A DNA stretch of 64,000 bases from Tumebacillus algifaecis (GTDB taxonomy: Bacteria > Bacillota > Bacilli > Tumebacillales > Tumebacillaceae), in assembly GCF_002243515.1 (NCBI RefSeq), contig NZ_CP022657.1, forward strand, positions 2,905,001 to 2,969,000, read 5' to 3'. Positions within the stretch are counted from its first letter, which is position 1; every line of letters begins with the position of its first letter. Shown one piece after another: positions 9,567-17,797 of this stretch. A model generated the notes under the pieces. The model ran no database searches and was not told the origin of the DNA. It saw only the letters and a program-made list of their open reading frames with translations. A program made the translations under genes and the position numbers.

Positions 9567-10010
9567 ATGGCAAAAGATGCATTTCAGGTAGTCATTCGCG
9601 GGCTTGTTACACACGAATTCGACTTGGAATATTCTGACTTTACCAGTGGGAAATTGGGTCCTCACCTTGAGGTTACTCCTATTGTACCAGCCTTCACAGG
9701 AAAAGCGACCCCAATTTCTTCGCTTCTCGAAATAATACAGCCGTCTGTCGATTATACACATGCCGTATTTCACGCAAGCGACGATTTCCAAGCGGTGCTT
9801 CCGAAAAATGAGTTGTACAGCGCCTTACTCTTGTTTCAACAAGAGGACAAACCTTTGAAAAAGGGGTTCCCTGTTCGCCTGTTGGTACCGGACGGTCACA
9901 GCGATTGCTTGAATGTCAAATCGGTCGTGAAGATCGAATTTATTAAAACTACAGCACAGCAGCCCGCAGAGTTTGGATTTAAAAACACCGTATCGCCTGA
10001 AGAATTGTAG
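9567..10010 (+). CDS. Sulfite-oxidase-like (molybdopterin oxidoreductase fold) protein lacking the catalytic Cys
   Basis: A 147-residue cytosolic protein. The line from FQVVIRGLV through DYTHAVFHASDDF to KKGFPVRLLVPDG and KSVVKIEFI follows, in order, the conserved blocks of the Oxidored_molyb (sulfite oxidase, YuiH-like) domain. The block that normally carries the molybdopterin-ligating Cys (T-x-x-C in family members) reads VTPIVPAF, so the cofactor-binding Cys is missing. The domain is also short. It may be a non-catalytic relative. The start ATG follows AAAGGAGTG. The family call is from pattern recognition, not a search. Confidence 0.65.
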   Translation: MAKDAFQVVIRGLVTHEFDLEYSDFTSGKLGPHLEVTPIVPAFTGKATPISSLLEIIQPSVDYTHAVFHASDDFQAVLPKNELYSALLLFQQEDKPLKKGFPVRLLVPDGHSDCLNVKSVVKIEFIKTTAQQPAEFGFKNTVSPEEL

Positions 10011-10066
10011 CGCAAGGTATCTATTGGGAATACCTTATCGATACGCTTATGAAAAGAGGAGAGACG

Positions 10067-10408
10067 ATGTATACGCTGGTGCTTGAATATAAGATCCGTA
10101 AATTTATCACCACCAAGATCCTCGCCAACAACGAGTACGCGGAGGACCAACTTGAAAAAGGTGATGGTTATTTGCACAAGTTGCTACAAGTTGTGCCAGC
10201 TTTTGTGGAAGGCGGGCAGATTCTTGGCAGCCGATTTTCGGAAGACGGTTCGCAGATCGTGGTACAGGCAGAACTTGCAGTCCCTGCGATTACAAAAGAA
10301 GCTGCACTGCGCTATTTCGAATCGTTTCGCAAGGAAATCCCCGATCAGGAATCGCTTTGTGTGATCGAAGTCAAAGAAGATACACCCCCGTCCAACGGGG
10401 ATCTATGA
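10067..10408 (+). CDS. Hypothetical 113-residue protein
   Basis: Not recognised. The ATG at 10067 is preferred because AAGAGGAGA lies just upstream; an in-frame ATG at 10049 lacks a good site. The product is a mixed alpha/beta acidic protein without Cys, signal peptide or membrane segment. It lies between the Moco-oxidoreductase-like gene and a zinc-binding gene in the same direction, 56 and 48 bases away, so the three may be one operon. Confidence 0.65.
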   Translation: MYTLVLEYKIRKFITTKILANNEYAEDQLEKGDGYLHKLLQVVPAFVEGGQILGSRFSEDGSQIVVQAELAVPAITKEAALRYFESFRKEIPDQESLCVIEVKEDTPPSNGDL

Positions 10409-10456
10409 TACGCTAAAGGCACGATTTCAATTCTTTTCGTTAAGGGGGAACGCCCG

Positions 10457-10876
10457 ATGAGCAAGGATACGCTCTGTTGTGGATTGACGATGGTTGCCGT
10501 CATGAGAAGTGTCTACTCCGAAGGCGGAGTATTGATCCATGACGTGCCGATGCTCGTCTGCCCTACCTGCCATCATCATCATCTCGCCCCCGAGTTGGAA
10601 CTCGATTTCATCATGCTGGCACACCATGCGGAAACGGATGGTGTGAAGATCGCCTCACTACTCGAAGCGATCGGGGACGAAAAAGTCACACGCGTGCTCA
10701 ATGCTTACCCAGAAGACGAGCGTTACCGAACGGGACGCCGCGTGCTGCCAGAGCAAGTCGACTCGCTGCTCGACATGATCAACATGGCCAAATCGCTTGG
10801 TGACGATGCATGGTATCGTGAACTGCTCGACACACTCAAGCAGTTCACAAGTTGGTCGCAAGTTCGGACACGCTAA
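10457..10876 (+). CDS. Hypothetical protein with an N-terminal zinc-finger-like region
   Basis: A 139-residue protein. The N-terminus has CC at 7-8 and CPTCHHHH at about 35-42, giving a possible Cys/His zinc site reminiscent of YgiT-type fingers; the remainder is helical (residues 50-139) without a recognised domain. The ATG follows AAGGGGG. It ends two bases from the convergent 71-residue gene. The YgiT comparison is weak. Confidence 0.65.
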   Translation: MSKDTLCCGLTMVAVMRSVYSEGGVLIHDVPMLVCPTCHHHHLAPELELDFIMLAHHAETDGVKIASLLEAIGDEKVTRVLNAYPEDERYRTGRRVLPEQVDSLLDMINMAKSLGDDAWYRELLDTLKQFTSWSQVRTR

Positions 10877-10877
10877 G

Positions 10878-11093
10878 TTAGAGCACGGTAAATTCACCAC
10901 AGATCTGACCATCGTGATAGGTTTTCAGATGATTACGAATGGTGATCATATCGTTTTCCTTCAAAAACTCGTCAAATTCGCTTTCTGACATCCTACATTC
11001 CAACACCGCGCTGTTTTTTGGGAAAAACTGATGCAGTGACTTGTCATGGTCGAGCTTGGCATACTGATCATGATAAAGCTGTACGGAGATCAT
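10878..11093 (-). CDS. Hypothetical 71-residue protein
   Basis: Not recognised. It begins with an ATG at 11093 and a purine-rich GGAGGGGG site upstream. It is a soluble, charged protein with two Cys (one in ECRMS, one in QICGEF). It converges on the zinc-finger-like gene with no terminator between their stop codons, which is unusual and implies overlapping 3' ends. Confidence 0.55.
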   Translation of the reverse strand: MISVQLYHDQYAKLDHDKSLHQFFPKNSAVLECRMSESEFDEFLKENDMITIRNHLKTYHDGQICGEFTVL

Positions 11094-11150
11094 CGAGACA
11101 CCCCCTCCCCTCTAACTGGACACCTCTAGGATATGTAAATGCCGAGCATG

Positions 11151-11189
11151 CTAAACGCCCCCATCGTTTGCACGAACGGGGGCGCTTAA
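11151..11189 (-). terminator. Strong stem-loop after the 43-codon zinc protein
   Basis: A long GC-rich stem with seven uninterrupted base pairs at its base (CGCCCCC with GGGGGCG), closed by a GCAA loop, followed by GTTTAG on the minus strand. It fits a terminator for the small gene at 11205-11336. Confidence 0.6.
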
Positions 11190-11204
11190 CTCAACTTCTT
11201 ATGG

Positions 11205-11336
11205 TCAACGGTAGCCATGACTCTCTCCTTGTTCGTCATCTGAAGCAACACCCTCGCATGACTCACAACGATTCTTCGACCGGCGGACTTCGTCTCCCTC
11301 GAAGAAACCTCCACATTCGAGGCACACAAATTCCAA
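11205..11336 (-). CDS. Very small zinc-knuckle protein (43 residues)
   Basis: The likely start is TTG at 11336, nine bases after AAGGAGG. The product has CLECGG (Cys5, Cys8) and CESC (Cys24, Cys27), a compact one-zinc ribbon, then a charged tail. A TATAAT at 11381-11376 (minus strand) sits about 40 bases upstream and a strong terminator follows, so it looks like a complete single-gene unit. Function is unknown. It is related in design to the 54-residue protein at 6630-6794. Confidence 0.6.
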   Translation of the reverse strand: MEFVCLECGGFFEGDEVRRSKNRCESCEGVASDDEQGESHGYR

Positions 11337-11562
11337 CCCCTTTCACCTCCTTCATCAAATCTCACTCACACCTTTATTATAAACCAATGTGTAAAAAAGA
11401 ACAGTAAATCCAAGATCGTATTCATCATTTGTTGTGAATCATTGTTCCTTATTCTTGACGACCTTGCTCTATGATATGCAAAAAAAGCCAATCCTGAACT
11501 AAGTAAAATCAAATTCTGATCGAATGCTGTCTAAAAATGCGATCTGAGGAGGATTCTCTTTC

Positions 11563-13097
11563 ATGTACGCACAAATGACCGGGCTTGCTTTATTCGGATT
11601 GCAAGGAATGATCGTGCAAGTTGAGGTCGATCTGGCCAACGGACTTCCCAACTTTGATCTGGTGGGGTTGCCAGACAGCTCCGTACGCGAGGCCAAAGAC
11701 CGAGTACGGGCCGCATTACGAAACAGCGGCTTTGATTTTCCACTCCAGCGCATCACTGCCAATCTTGCCCCTGCTGGTTTGCGCAAAGAAGGCGCGGGCT
11801 ATGATCTCAGTTTGGCGCTCGGCATCTTAGCCGCGGGCGGGATGATTCCCCAAGGCTTGCCCGATTCATTTGCAGCCGTCGGGGAACTCGCGCTTGATGG
11901 AACCTTACGTCCGGTGCATGGGATGTTATCGCTTGCTTTAGCCGCAAGAGAGCACGGCTTGAAAAAATTGCTGGTCGCGCAGAACAATGCGCGCGAAGCG
12001 GCGCTGGTCAGCGGTATTGAAGTGTATGGGGTCGCTTCGCTCCGTCAAGCCTACGAGTATGTAACTGGCAAACGAACTCTGGAACCGTATGTGGCAGAAC
12101 CATCAGATCGTGGTCGTCAGGAAATCAGCGACAAAGAGGATTTTGCGGAGATCAAAGGCCAACCCCATGTGAAGAGAGCCTTGGAGATAGCGGCTGCTGG
12201 GTCTCACAATGTGCTTTTGATCGGCCCGCCTGGCAGTGGGAAAACGATGCTGATCCGCAGACTACCCTCGATCTTGCCACCGCTGACCGATGCCGAATCG
12301 TTGGAAGTGACACAAGTTTACAGCGTGTCGGGACTTTTGTCCCAGAACGGGCCGTTGCTTCGAACAAGGCCCTATCGCTCCCCCATCACACGATCTCCAA
12401 CGGTGGTCTGATCGGTGGTGGAACGATTCCGAAGCCAGGCGAAGCGACGTTGGCTCACGGTGGGGTGTTGTTTTTGGACGAACTGCCCGAGTTTAAAAAA
12501 TCGGTTTTGGAAGTCCTGCGACAACCGCTGGAAGATGCCAAAGTAACGATTGCTAGGTCGCAAGCCACTTATACATTTCCCAGTCGCTTCTTGCTGGCTG
12601 CGGCGATGAACCCCTGCCCGTGCGGTTATTTTGGGTCTGACTACAAGCCATGTACCTGCACACCTTTGCAAATCTCCCGCTACCGAAGCAAAATCTCCGG
12701 CCCGCTCCTCGATCGCATCGATCTGCACATCGAAGTGCCCCGTGTCAGATACCACGACCTCAAAAGCACTTCCCGCGAAGAAACGTCTGCCCTAATCCGC
12801 GACCGTGTCATTCGCGCACGCACTCGCCAACAAAATCGCCTGCCTGACCGCCCTATCCCTTGGAATGCCACCATGAATTCACGCGATCTTTCAACGTACT
12901 GCACGCTCAGCCCTGAAGCGGCTCAGTTGCTGGAAGACAGCTTTGAGCATCTTGGTCTATCGGCACGTGCCTATGATCGGATCTTAAAAGTGGCGCGCAC
13001 GATTGCCGATCTGGAGGGGGTTGCAAATCTTGAGCTCTCTCATATCGCCGAAGCCATTCAGTATCGCAGCTTGGATCGCAAGTTTTGGGGTGATTGA
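11563..13097 (+). pseudogene. comM: ComM/YifB Mg-chelatase-like AAA+ helicase, frameshifted
   Basis: ComM-type proteins are AAA+ motors that extend DNA integration in transformation. Two reading frames together give a normal family length (about 511 residues). Frame one (11563-12411) has the N-terminal Lon-like domain and Walker A GPPGSGKT; frame two (12450-13097) has Walker B LFLDELPEF and the arginine-finger and sensor regions. The break is in a run of five C at 12380-12384: adding one C restores the family-like RPYRSPHHTISNGG continuous sequence. Either a real one-base deletion or a sequencing error. The ATG follows GAGGAGG. Confidence 0.88.
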
Positions 13098-13120
13098 TCA
13101 TTTCCGGGATCGGAATGAAG

Positions 13121-13150
13121 GCAGCCCGTTCCACAGAACGGGCTGCTCTT
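13121..13150 (+). terminator. Terminator after comM
   Basis: An 11-base-pair perfect stem (13121-13131 with 13136-13146) with a four-base loop, then TCTTATT on the plus strand. The downstream minus-strand gene ends at its edge and may share it. Confidence 0.75.
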
Positions 13151-13544
13151 ATTGAAATGGAATTCGATTGCGTTTACAAAAGGCGCGCACCGCCTCTTTT
13201 AGTTCCTTCACTTGTTCTTTTTTCAACGGCACCATCAATTGCTGCGGCTTGCCCTTATTGTCATACGCGAGGATCACCTGCTCTTCGATGACCACTTTTT
13301 GTATGTCACTAGAGCTGAACTGGCGTCGCTTGAACATGCTTTGCAGTTCGATCGTGTTGTGACCGACTTCGATGTATTGTTTACGCAGTAAAAACACGAG
13401 CAGCATCACCGCCAACACGCTAAAGCCAGCTGCGATCGACACTGTGAGCGGTTCCGTTTTTTGTAAAGCGTTGTTGATCCAAATGTACGGTGATACGGCC
13501 GCAATGGTAATAAACATCCAGTTGCGTTCCCCAACAAATTTCAT
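13149..13544 (-). CDS. Two-helix membrane protein with a PH-like cytosolic tail
   Basis: The ATG at 13544 is chosen because GGGGAG lies eight bases upstream; the open frame extends further without a ribosome site. The 131-residue product has two membrane segments (about 10-25 and 34-53) and a C-terminal beta-rich part with EVGHNTIELQSMFKRRQFSSSDIQKV, typical in style of bacterial PH-like membrane proteins. That fold is a guess. Function is unknown. It converges on comM. Confidence 0.6.
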   Translation of the reverse strand: MKFVGERNWMFITIAAVSPYIWINNALQKTEPLTVSIAAGFSVLAVMLLVFLLRKQYIEVGHNTIELQSMFKRRQFSSSDIQKVVIEEQVILAYDNKGKPQQLMVPLKKEQVKELKEAVRAFCKRNRIPFQ

Positions 13545-13820
13545 AGCTCTTCTCCCCTGCTCCATAGATTGTCCTTCATCAGTATACCAAAAAAGTCCGC
13601 TTGTCAGAGGGCATACGATCATAAGACAACGATTTGCTTCGAGATCGTTGCACTCTATTTCTCAGATACGACCCAATATCGCCCTGCTGATTGCTGTCAT
13701 AGTTGTGATCAACACAGCAAGATCGAAAAGCTGGCCCAATGCCAACCTTTCAACACGTTGATCGATAGTACCTAAAGATTTTCGATCAAGGATTGAGTAA
13801 TGTTCGACACCCCACACCGA

Positions 13821-14312
13821 TTAACGAGGCCAGCGCCGCGGTTTCCAACTCGGGAGCGATGTGGACAAGTGATTTGAGGAGATGGGAGAAGTCGGGATGC
13901 GGAGACGGCCCAGTATAAAACCAAAAACTCCGCTACCAATCGCCCACCAGACGGTGGGAGGCACGGAGTGGGTAGAAGGTGTGGAATCGATTTGAAGCTC
14001 CAGCGTGTTGGAAGTAGCACGGGTGATGTGTAGCGTGTTTCCATTTAGTTTGACTTCCGTGCTGCCTTGAGGTAGGAGTACAACCTGATCTCCCTGACGG
14101 AAGATAAGATTGCCAGACGAATCGAAACCACCGTACAGCCAGCCATCAAGAACTGACTGGCCGACCGTTACGGTTTCGCCTTCCCCTCCCCCGCCGAGCA
14201 GGGCGCAACTGCCGATGAAAAGGATGATCACAAGTAGCAAGGGTATCAACAACAGCCACGGTTGGCGACGGGTCCTGTAGCGAAATCTCCACAGAGGAGA
14301 TCCCATTTTCAT
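13821..14312 (-). CDS. Hypothetical membrane protein (163 residues)
   Basis: The ATG at 14312 follows GGGAGAGGTGAG; longer in-frame starts lack a site. A strong hydrophobic segment (about 18-39) near the basic N-terminus and a weaker one near 128-144 flank a beta-rich extracytoplasmic part (GQSVLDGWLYGGFD and DGWLYG style turns). A Cys inside the first segment (IGSCALL) is not a good lipobox. The tail is basic. No family recognised. The 276 bases from here to the PH-like gene hold no convincing gene. Confidence 0.55.
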   Translation of the reverse strand: MKMGSPLWRFRYRTRRQPWLLLIPLLLVIILFIGSCALLGGGGEGETVTVGQSVLDGWLYGGFDSSGNLIFRQGDQVVLLPQGSTEVKLNGNTLHITRATSNTLELQIDSTPSTHSVPPTVWWAIGSGVFGFILGRLRIPTSPISSNHLSTSLPSWKPRRWPR

Positions 14313-14451
14313 AGCGCTCACCTCCCTCTCCCTTCCATTGTATGCAGGAGGTGATCTGTCTATCTTTAGTTTGTCCTCCGCTACTGCCGTGAACCTGTAT
14401 ACCATCCGTACATAAGCTGATCACGAGCATACCTGAGAGGGGGTTTTCTTG

Positions 14452-14754
14452 ATGTGCCGTTATCACGCTTCAAATTGTCGACCGTACGTCGGAAGAATGG
14501 TGCAAATTCAAACACGCAACGGTTTCCACCGCGGCATGGTGGACCGTGTGTCCAACAAGGGGATCTATCTACGGCCGGTCGGTCTCGCCTCCGGGGAGAA
14601 GGAGTCCTCTTTTCAAACACTTGACTCCGGTACTTCCGCACTACAAGCCGACCACGTTTTTTATGGGGGCGGGTTTGGCTATCGGTATAACCCGGCAGTA
14701 TTTTTAGTCCCGTTTTTGTCGATTCTTGCACTATCGAGCCTGCTGTTCTGGTAG
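14452..14754 (+). CDS. Hypothetical small protein with an Sm-like beta segment and C-terminal membrane anchor
   Basis: A 100-residue protein starting at ATG 14452 (a TTG three bases earlier is also possible) behind GAGAGGGGG. Residues 12-42 (VGRMVQIQTRNGF, HRGMVDRVSNKGIYL) look like the strand pattern of short Sm/LSm or SH3-type barrels, and residues 80-100 form a hydrophobic C-terminal anchor. Two Cys occur near the start. Divergent from the 163-residue membrane protein gene. No function assigned. Confidence 0.6.
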   Translation: MCRYHASNCRPYVGRMVQIQTRNGFHRGMVDRVSNKGIYLRPVGLASGEKESSFQTLDSGTSALQADHVFYGGGFGYRYNPAVFLVPFLSILALSSLLFW

Positions 14755-14756
14755 AC

Positions 14757-14794
14757 ATGAAAAAAGAGAGGGCTACTCGGCCCTCTCTTTTTGC
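14757..14794. terminator. Bidirectional terminator
   Basis: A 13-base-pair perfect stem (14761-14773 with 14780-14792) has A/T tracts on both flanks. It serves the plus-strand anchor protein gene and the minus-strand yneF-like gene, whose coding ends at 14798. Confidence 0.9.
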
Positions 14795-14797
14795 GTA

Positions 14798-15031
14798 TTA
14801 TTTCTTCTTTTTCGACGACTTATTGTTGTTCGCAGACTGCATGCGCTTGGAAACTTGCATCAACTGCTTTTGGTTGAGATTCATGCCCATGGAACGTGCC
14901 ATCGATTGGATCTCCTTGTCTGACATCTGCATGTTCTGCATTTTGTTCTTCAGGTAGTAAACACCGCCGAGGGCGCCAAGAACCAAGCCTAACACAAAGG
15001 TACCGATTGCAATAAGAGTGGGAACTAGCAT
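14798..15031 (-). CDS. yneF: UPF0154 (YneF-like) small membrane protein
   Basis: The ATG at 15031 follows AGGAGG. The 77-residue product has one N-terminal membrane helix (about 3-28, ending GGVYYLKNKM) and the family region MQMSDKEIQSMARSMGMNLNQKQLMQVSKRMQ. B. subtilis YneF has the same layout. The C-terminus is a Lys-rich tail. It is just downstream of yraN in the same direction. Function in the family is poorly known. Confidence 0.85.
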   Translation of the reverse strand: MLVPTLIAIGTFVLGLVLGALGGVYYLKNKMQNMQMSDKEIQSMARSMGMNLNQKQLMQVSKRMQSANNNKSSKKKK

Positions 15032-15089
15032 GAGTATGTATCCTCCTACGTCTTTCTTTCTCACCCATGATACCATAAGCAACATGATT

Positions 15090-15458
15090 TTAAAAAGCGT
15101 TTCGTAGGTGGCGAATTTGCAAGATTTGCTCGGAATCTCGCTGGAGATAGACGACGATGACATCGAAACGAAAGCGTTTGTATCGAAATTGTTCTGTGGA
15201 GAGGTAGTGGACGGCGAGTTGGCGGACTTGGCGCTGCTTGCGCCAATCGACCGATTCTTCGGCAGTGCCGAATCGAGTGAATGTCGTGCGGGTGCGAACT
15301 TCGAGGAAGAGGAGTGTATCGCCTTCAGCGGCGATAATATCAAGTTCGCCCGCTTGGCATCGCCAATTGCGGGCGATCAAGTGATAGCCTTGCTGTGTCA
15401 GCCAGTCACTGGCAATCTGTTCACCGAGATCACCAATTTGTTTTCGGGAGCGAACCAT
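15090..15458 (-). CDS. yraN: UPF0102 YraN-like endonuclease-fold protein
   Basis: A 122-residue protein of the restriction-endonuclease-like superfamily. The active-site pattern is visible: GELDIIA (about 37-43) with Asp, then LLFLEVRTR (about 49-57) with the Glu-x-(Arg/Lys) signature. It overlaps the ylqH stop codon (TGATG), so the two are translationally coupled. In B. subtilis the orthologue YlqJ/YraN-like gene is not in this position; the nuclease activity is inferred from the fold. Confidence 0.9.
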   Translation of the reverse strand: MVRSRKQIGDLGEQIASDWLTQQGYHLIARNWRCQAGELDIIAAEGDTLLFLEVRTRTTFTRFGTAEESVDWRKQRQVRQLAVHYLSTEQFRYKRFRFDVIVVYLQRDSEQILQIRHLRNAF

Positions 15459-15733
15459 CAGTCTCGCTCCCTTTTGTCAAGACGTTGAACAAAAGCCAGG
15501 ACTTCTGCCACCACTTGATAGAGATCGACTGGAATCTCTTTCCCAATGTCGAAGGCAAGCAGCGTTTCCACAAGCGCGCGGTCTTCATGCAAAGGCACAT
15601 CATTCTCAGAAGCTACCGATAGGATTTGCTCGGCAACCGCCCCACGCCCGCTCGCGACGATGCGAGGCGCAGAATCTTTATTTTGATCATAGTGGATCGC
15701 GACCGCCTTTTTGGTGGTCGTTGGTTCGGTCAT
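15458..15733 (-). CDS. ylqH: FlhB C-terminal-domain homologue YlqH
   Basis: A 91-residue stand-alone relative of the cytoplasmic C-terminal domain of FlhB/YscU export-switch proteins. The pattern KKAVAIHYDQNKDSAPRIVASGRGAVAEQIL followed by ENDVPLHEDRALVETLLAFDIGKEIP and the ILY-type helix end is characteristic. The NPTH autocleavage motif of true FlhB is absent, as in other YlqH proteins. It follows the FliK-like ylqG gene, so a flagellar-export-related pair is plausible although no other flagellar genes are in the window. Confidence 0.9.
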   Translation of the reverse strand: MTEPTTTKKAVAIHYDQNKDSAPRIVASGRGAVAEQILSVASENDVPLHEDRALVETLLAFDIGKEIPVDLYQVVAEVLAFVQRLDKRERD

Positions 15734-15757
15734 GATTCCGCCTCCTCTCGTTTGCGC

Positions 15758-17776
15758 TTATATTTTGAGGTCAAATTGCTTGTGAGTGAGGATCGGTGGC
15801 AAGAGAGGTTGGTGCTCCCCCGGTTCTCGTTGTTTTTTGTCCTCGACTTTGCACACCCCGAGGTGGAAGCCAACTTTTTGCATGGCATTGCGGAGGTCTC
15901 GTTGATCGGACGGTGTGAGCGTCAGGCTGGCGTAGTTTTCGGAAAGAAAACGGACTCCGACCACTTTGTCTACAATGTGCAGATGGATGTCCAGTTCTCC
16001 CAAGTTGGGCATGTCTAAACGAAACAGCACATAGCAATTGGCCGCATCGATCGCTTTTTGACCGGGACCTTTACGTGCCATTACGTGTAGTTCGACCGTT
16101 TGTTCATCTTTACCATGGCGAATCGGGACGGCTGCAAATTGGTAAAGCAGGTCGGTACGGTCACTGCCCGCCATTTGCATCATTTGCTGGCCTGTCACAT
16201 GTTTCAACAACGTGCTCACGTCTTGCAACAGAAAACCGAGTCCTGCCGCATCCAATTCGGCCGAAGTAGCTTGGCTGAGCAGCAAAGCGTGTTTTAAACT
16301 GGTGCCTTGCTCGGAAGCCATTTTCAGCGCCTGCTGGAACGCATTTTTGATCTGAGCAGGATCACTGTCTGCTGGAAGTCTGCGCAATGCATGGGCAAGT
16401 TGTTCCTCGAAGTTCAGCCCGAGCTGCTTGGCTTTATCGGCCAAATGTGCTGCCGTTGGGGCAGCGTCGTCTGGACTGTTTAACAGCTGGTCAGTTACAT
16501 GCAAAAGCTGTTCCAGATTGGCACGGGTCGAGGCAGAGAGGGCATGACTACCTGGATGTGCTATGCTGACTGCGCGACTATTTTCCGGGAAATGATTCAC
16601 CACTTCCCCGTTCTGCAGTGCCGTTTGGGTCATTACACGCTCTGCTTGCGGAACTGCGCCAGACGTTTGATTTGGCAGTTGCGCCACAGCTGATGTGGTC
16701 GTGTTGGTTATGCCTGTAGACAGAAGCGTACCAATTTGCGTCTGCAGGGCACTCGTTGCCGTGGTTCCTGTTTGGGTAGCCGATTGGTTCGCACCTGTTT
16801 GTAGAGAAGTTGCACCGCCAGTACGTACATCGGTGTTCGATGGAACAGTGGGCGCACCTGTTCCGGCAGACATCGAGTTGCCCACTGGAATTTTGGCTGA
16901 CGTCGCCGTTTGTTGCCCATCGGTTGAATTAGAAACGGCAGTAGATCCCGTCTGAGCAGTGGCCGTTTTTAGCATGACCGATTCAGGCTGCCCTGTCATC
17001 GCTGTAGCTGTCGGAGATGCGGTTTGCCCTGAAGCAGCGCCCGGCCCAGCAGTCTCTCCACCGATCTGGACTGGACCTGCTGGCGTCTGTCCGCCCCATT
17101 GACTCGCAGTGCGGATCGATGCCCCCACTTGCGTTGTGGTGCCTGCCCCTTTGCCAGCTAACGAATCCGCTTCTGGTAGCAGGGCAAGCAGTGTGCTTTG
17201 AATTTTGGTGAGCAACTCATGTAGCTTAGGTCCATTTTCTAGGGTGTGCATCGCTTCAAACGAACTAGGAAGGATTGGGATGCCCAATTCGGCCATTTTT
17301 CCAAGCGTCGCGATGTGCGATGGCGTAACCTGCGGCAAACTGCGCAACACGGCCAGCGCCGCACGAACCGTATCCGGCTTCAAAGGGACACCTCGATTGA
17401 CAAACTCTTGAACCAGTGCCTTTGACTCCTCTGTGTCTGGCAAGTTCAGCATCCGAACAAGACCTGAGATGTCGAGTTGTTTTCCTCCTTCGCCCCCACG
17501 GATGGGTTGCCCAACCACTTTCAATTCCATCGCACCTTGCTTCTGCTCTCCCGTCACCAGCAAGTCCACCTGATCGCCCGGCTTTACGCTGGCATCGAGG
17601 CGAGCACGGAGGGTTTTGCCCTCGATTTGCAGGAGCACCTCATCTTTTCCAGTGTGCTGCATCAGCGTAGCCCGCACCACACTGCCCACTTTCAACTCTA
17701 ATTTGCCGTCTAATTCCTTTGCTCCTTGCAATGTAGAAAGGACAACCTGACCCACTTGTCCGGCTTGAATTCGCAT
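15758..17776 (-). CDS. ylqG: FliK-like hook-length-control-domain protein YlqG
   Basis: A 672-residue protein. The N-terminal 90 residues form a beta domain, the middle (about 210-420) is a low-complexity Gln/Thr/Ala/Ser linker, and the C-terminus (about 545-650) matches the Flg_hook domain, with LHIVDKVVGVRFLSENYASLTL and DLRNAMQKVGF. In Bacillus this gene sits between rnhB and ylqH, as here. The combination with YlqH suggests a role with a type III-like export apparatus, but this is not proven. The linker is the most variable part of the window. Confidence 0.85.
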   Translation of the reverse strand: MRIQAGQVGQVVLSTLQGAKELDGKLELKVGSVVRATLMQHTGKDEVLLQIEGKTLRARLDASVKPGDQVDLLVTGEQKQGAMELKVVGQPIRGGEGGKQLDISGLVRMLNLPDTEESKALVQEFVNRGVPLKPDTVRAALAVLRSLPQVTPSHIATLGKMAELGIPILPSSFEAMHTLENGPKLHELLTKIQSTLLALLPEADSLAGKGAGTTTQVGASIRTASQWGGQTPAGPVQIGGETAGPGAASGQTASPTATAMTGQPESVMLKTATAQTGSTAVSNSTDGQQTATSAKIPVGNSMSAGTGAPTVPSNTDVRTGGATSLQTGANQSATQTGTTATSALQTQIGTLLSTGITNTTTSAVAQLPNQTSGAVPQAERVMTQTALQNGEVVNHFPENSRAVSIAHPGSHALSASTRANLEQLLHVTDQLLNSPDDAAPTAAHLADKAKQLGLNFEEQLAHALRRLPADSDPAQIKNAFQQALKMASEQGTSLKHALLLSQATSAELDAAGLGFLLQDVSTLLKHVTGQQMMQMAGSDRTDLLYQFAAVPIRHGKDEQTVELHVMARKGPGQKAIDAANCYVLFRLDMPNLGELDIHLHIVDKVVGVRFLSENYASLTLTPSDQRDLRNAMQKVGFHLGVCKVEDKKQREPGEHQPLLPPILTHKQFDLKI

Positions 17777-17797
17777 GTCAAACCCACCCTTCTGACC

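Noticed and set aside
13569-13775. 68-codon plus-strand frame with several Cys between comM neighbours
   Set aside because: No ribosome site and no family; Cys clustering is probably chance.
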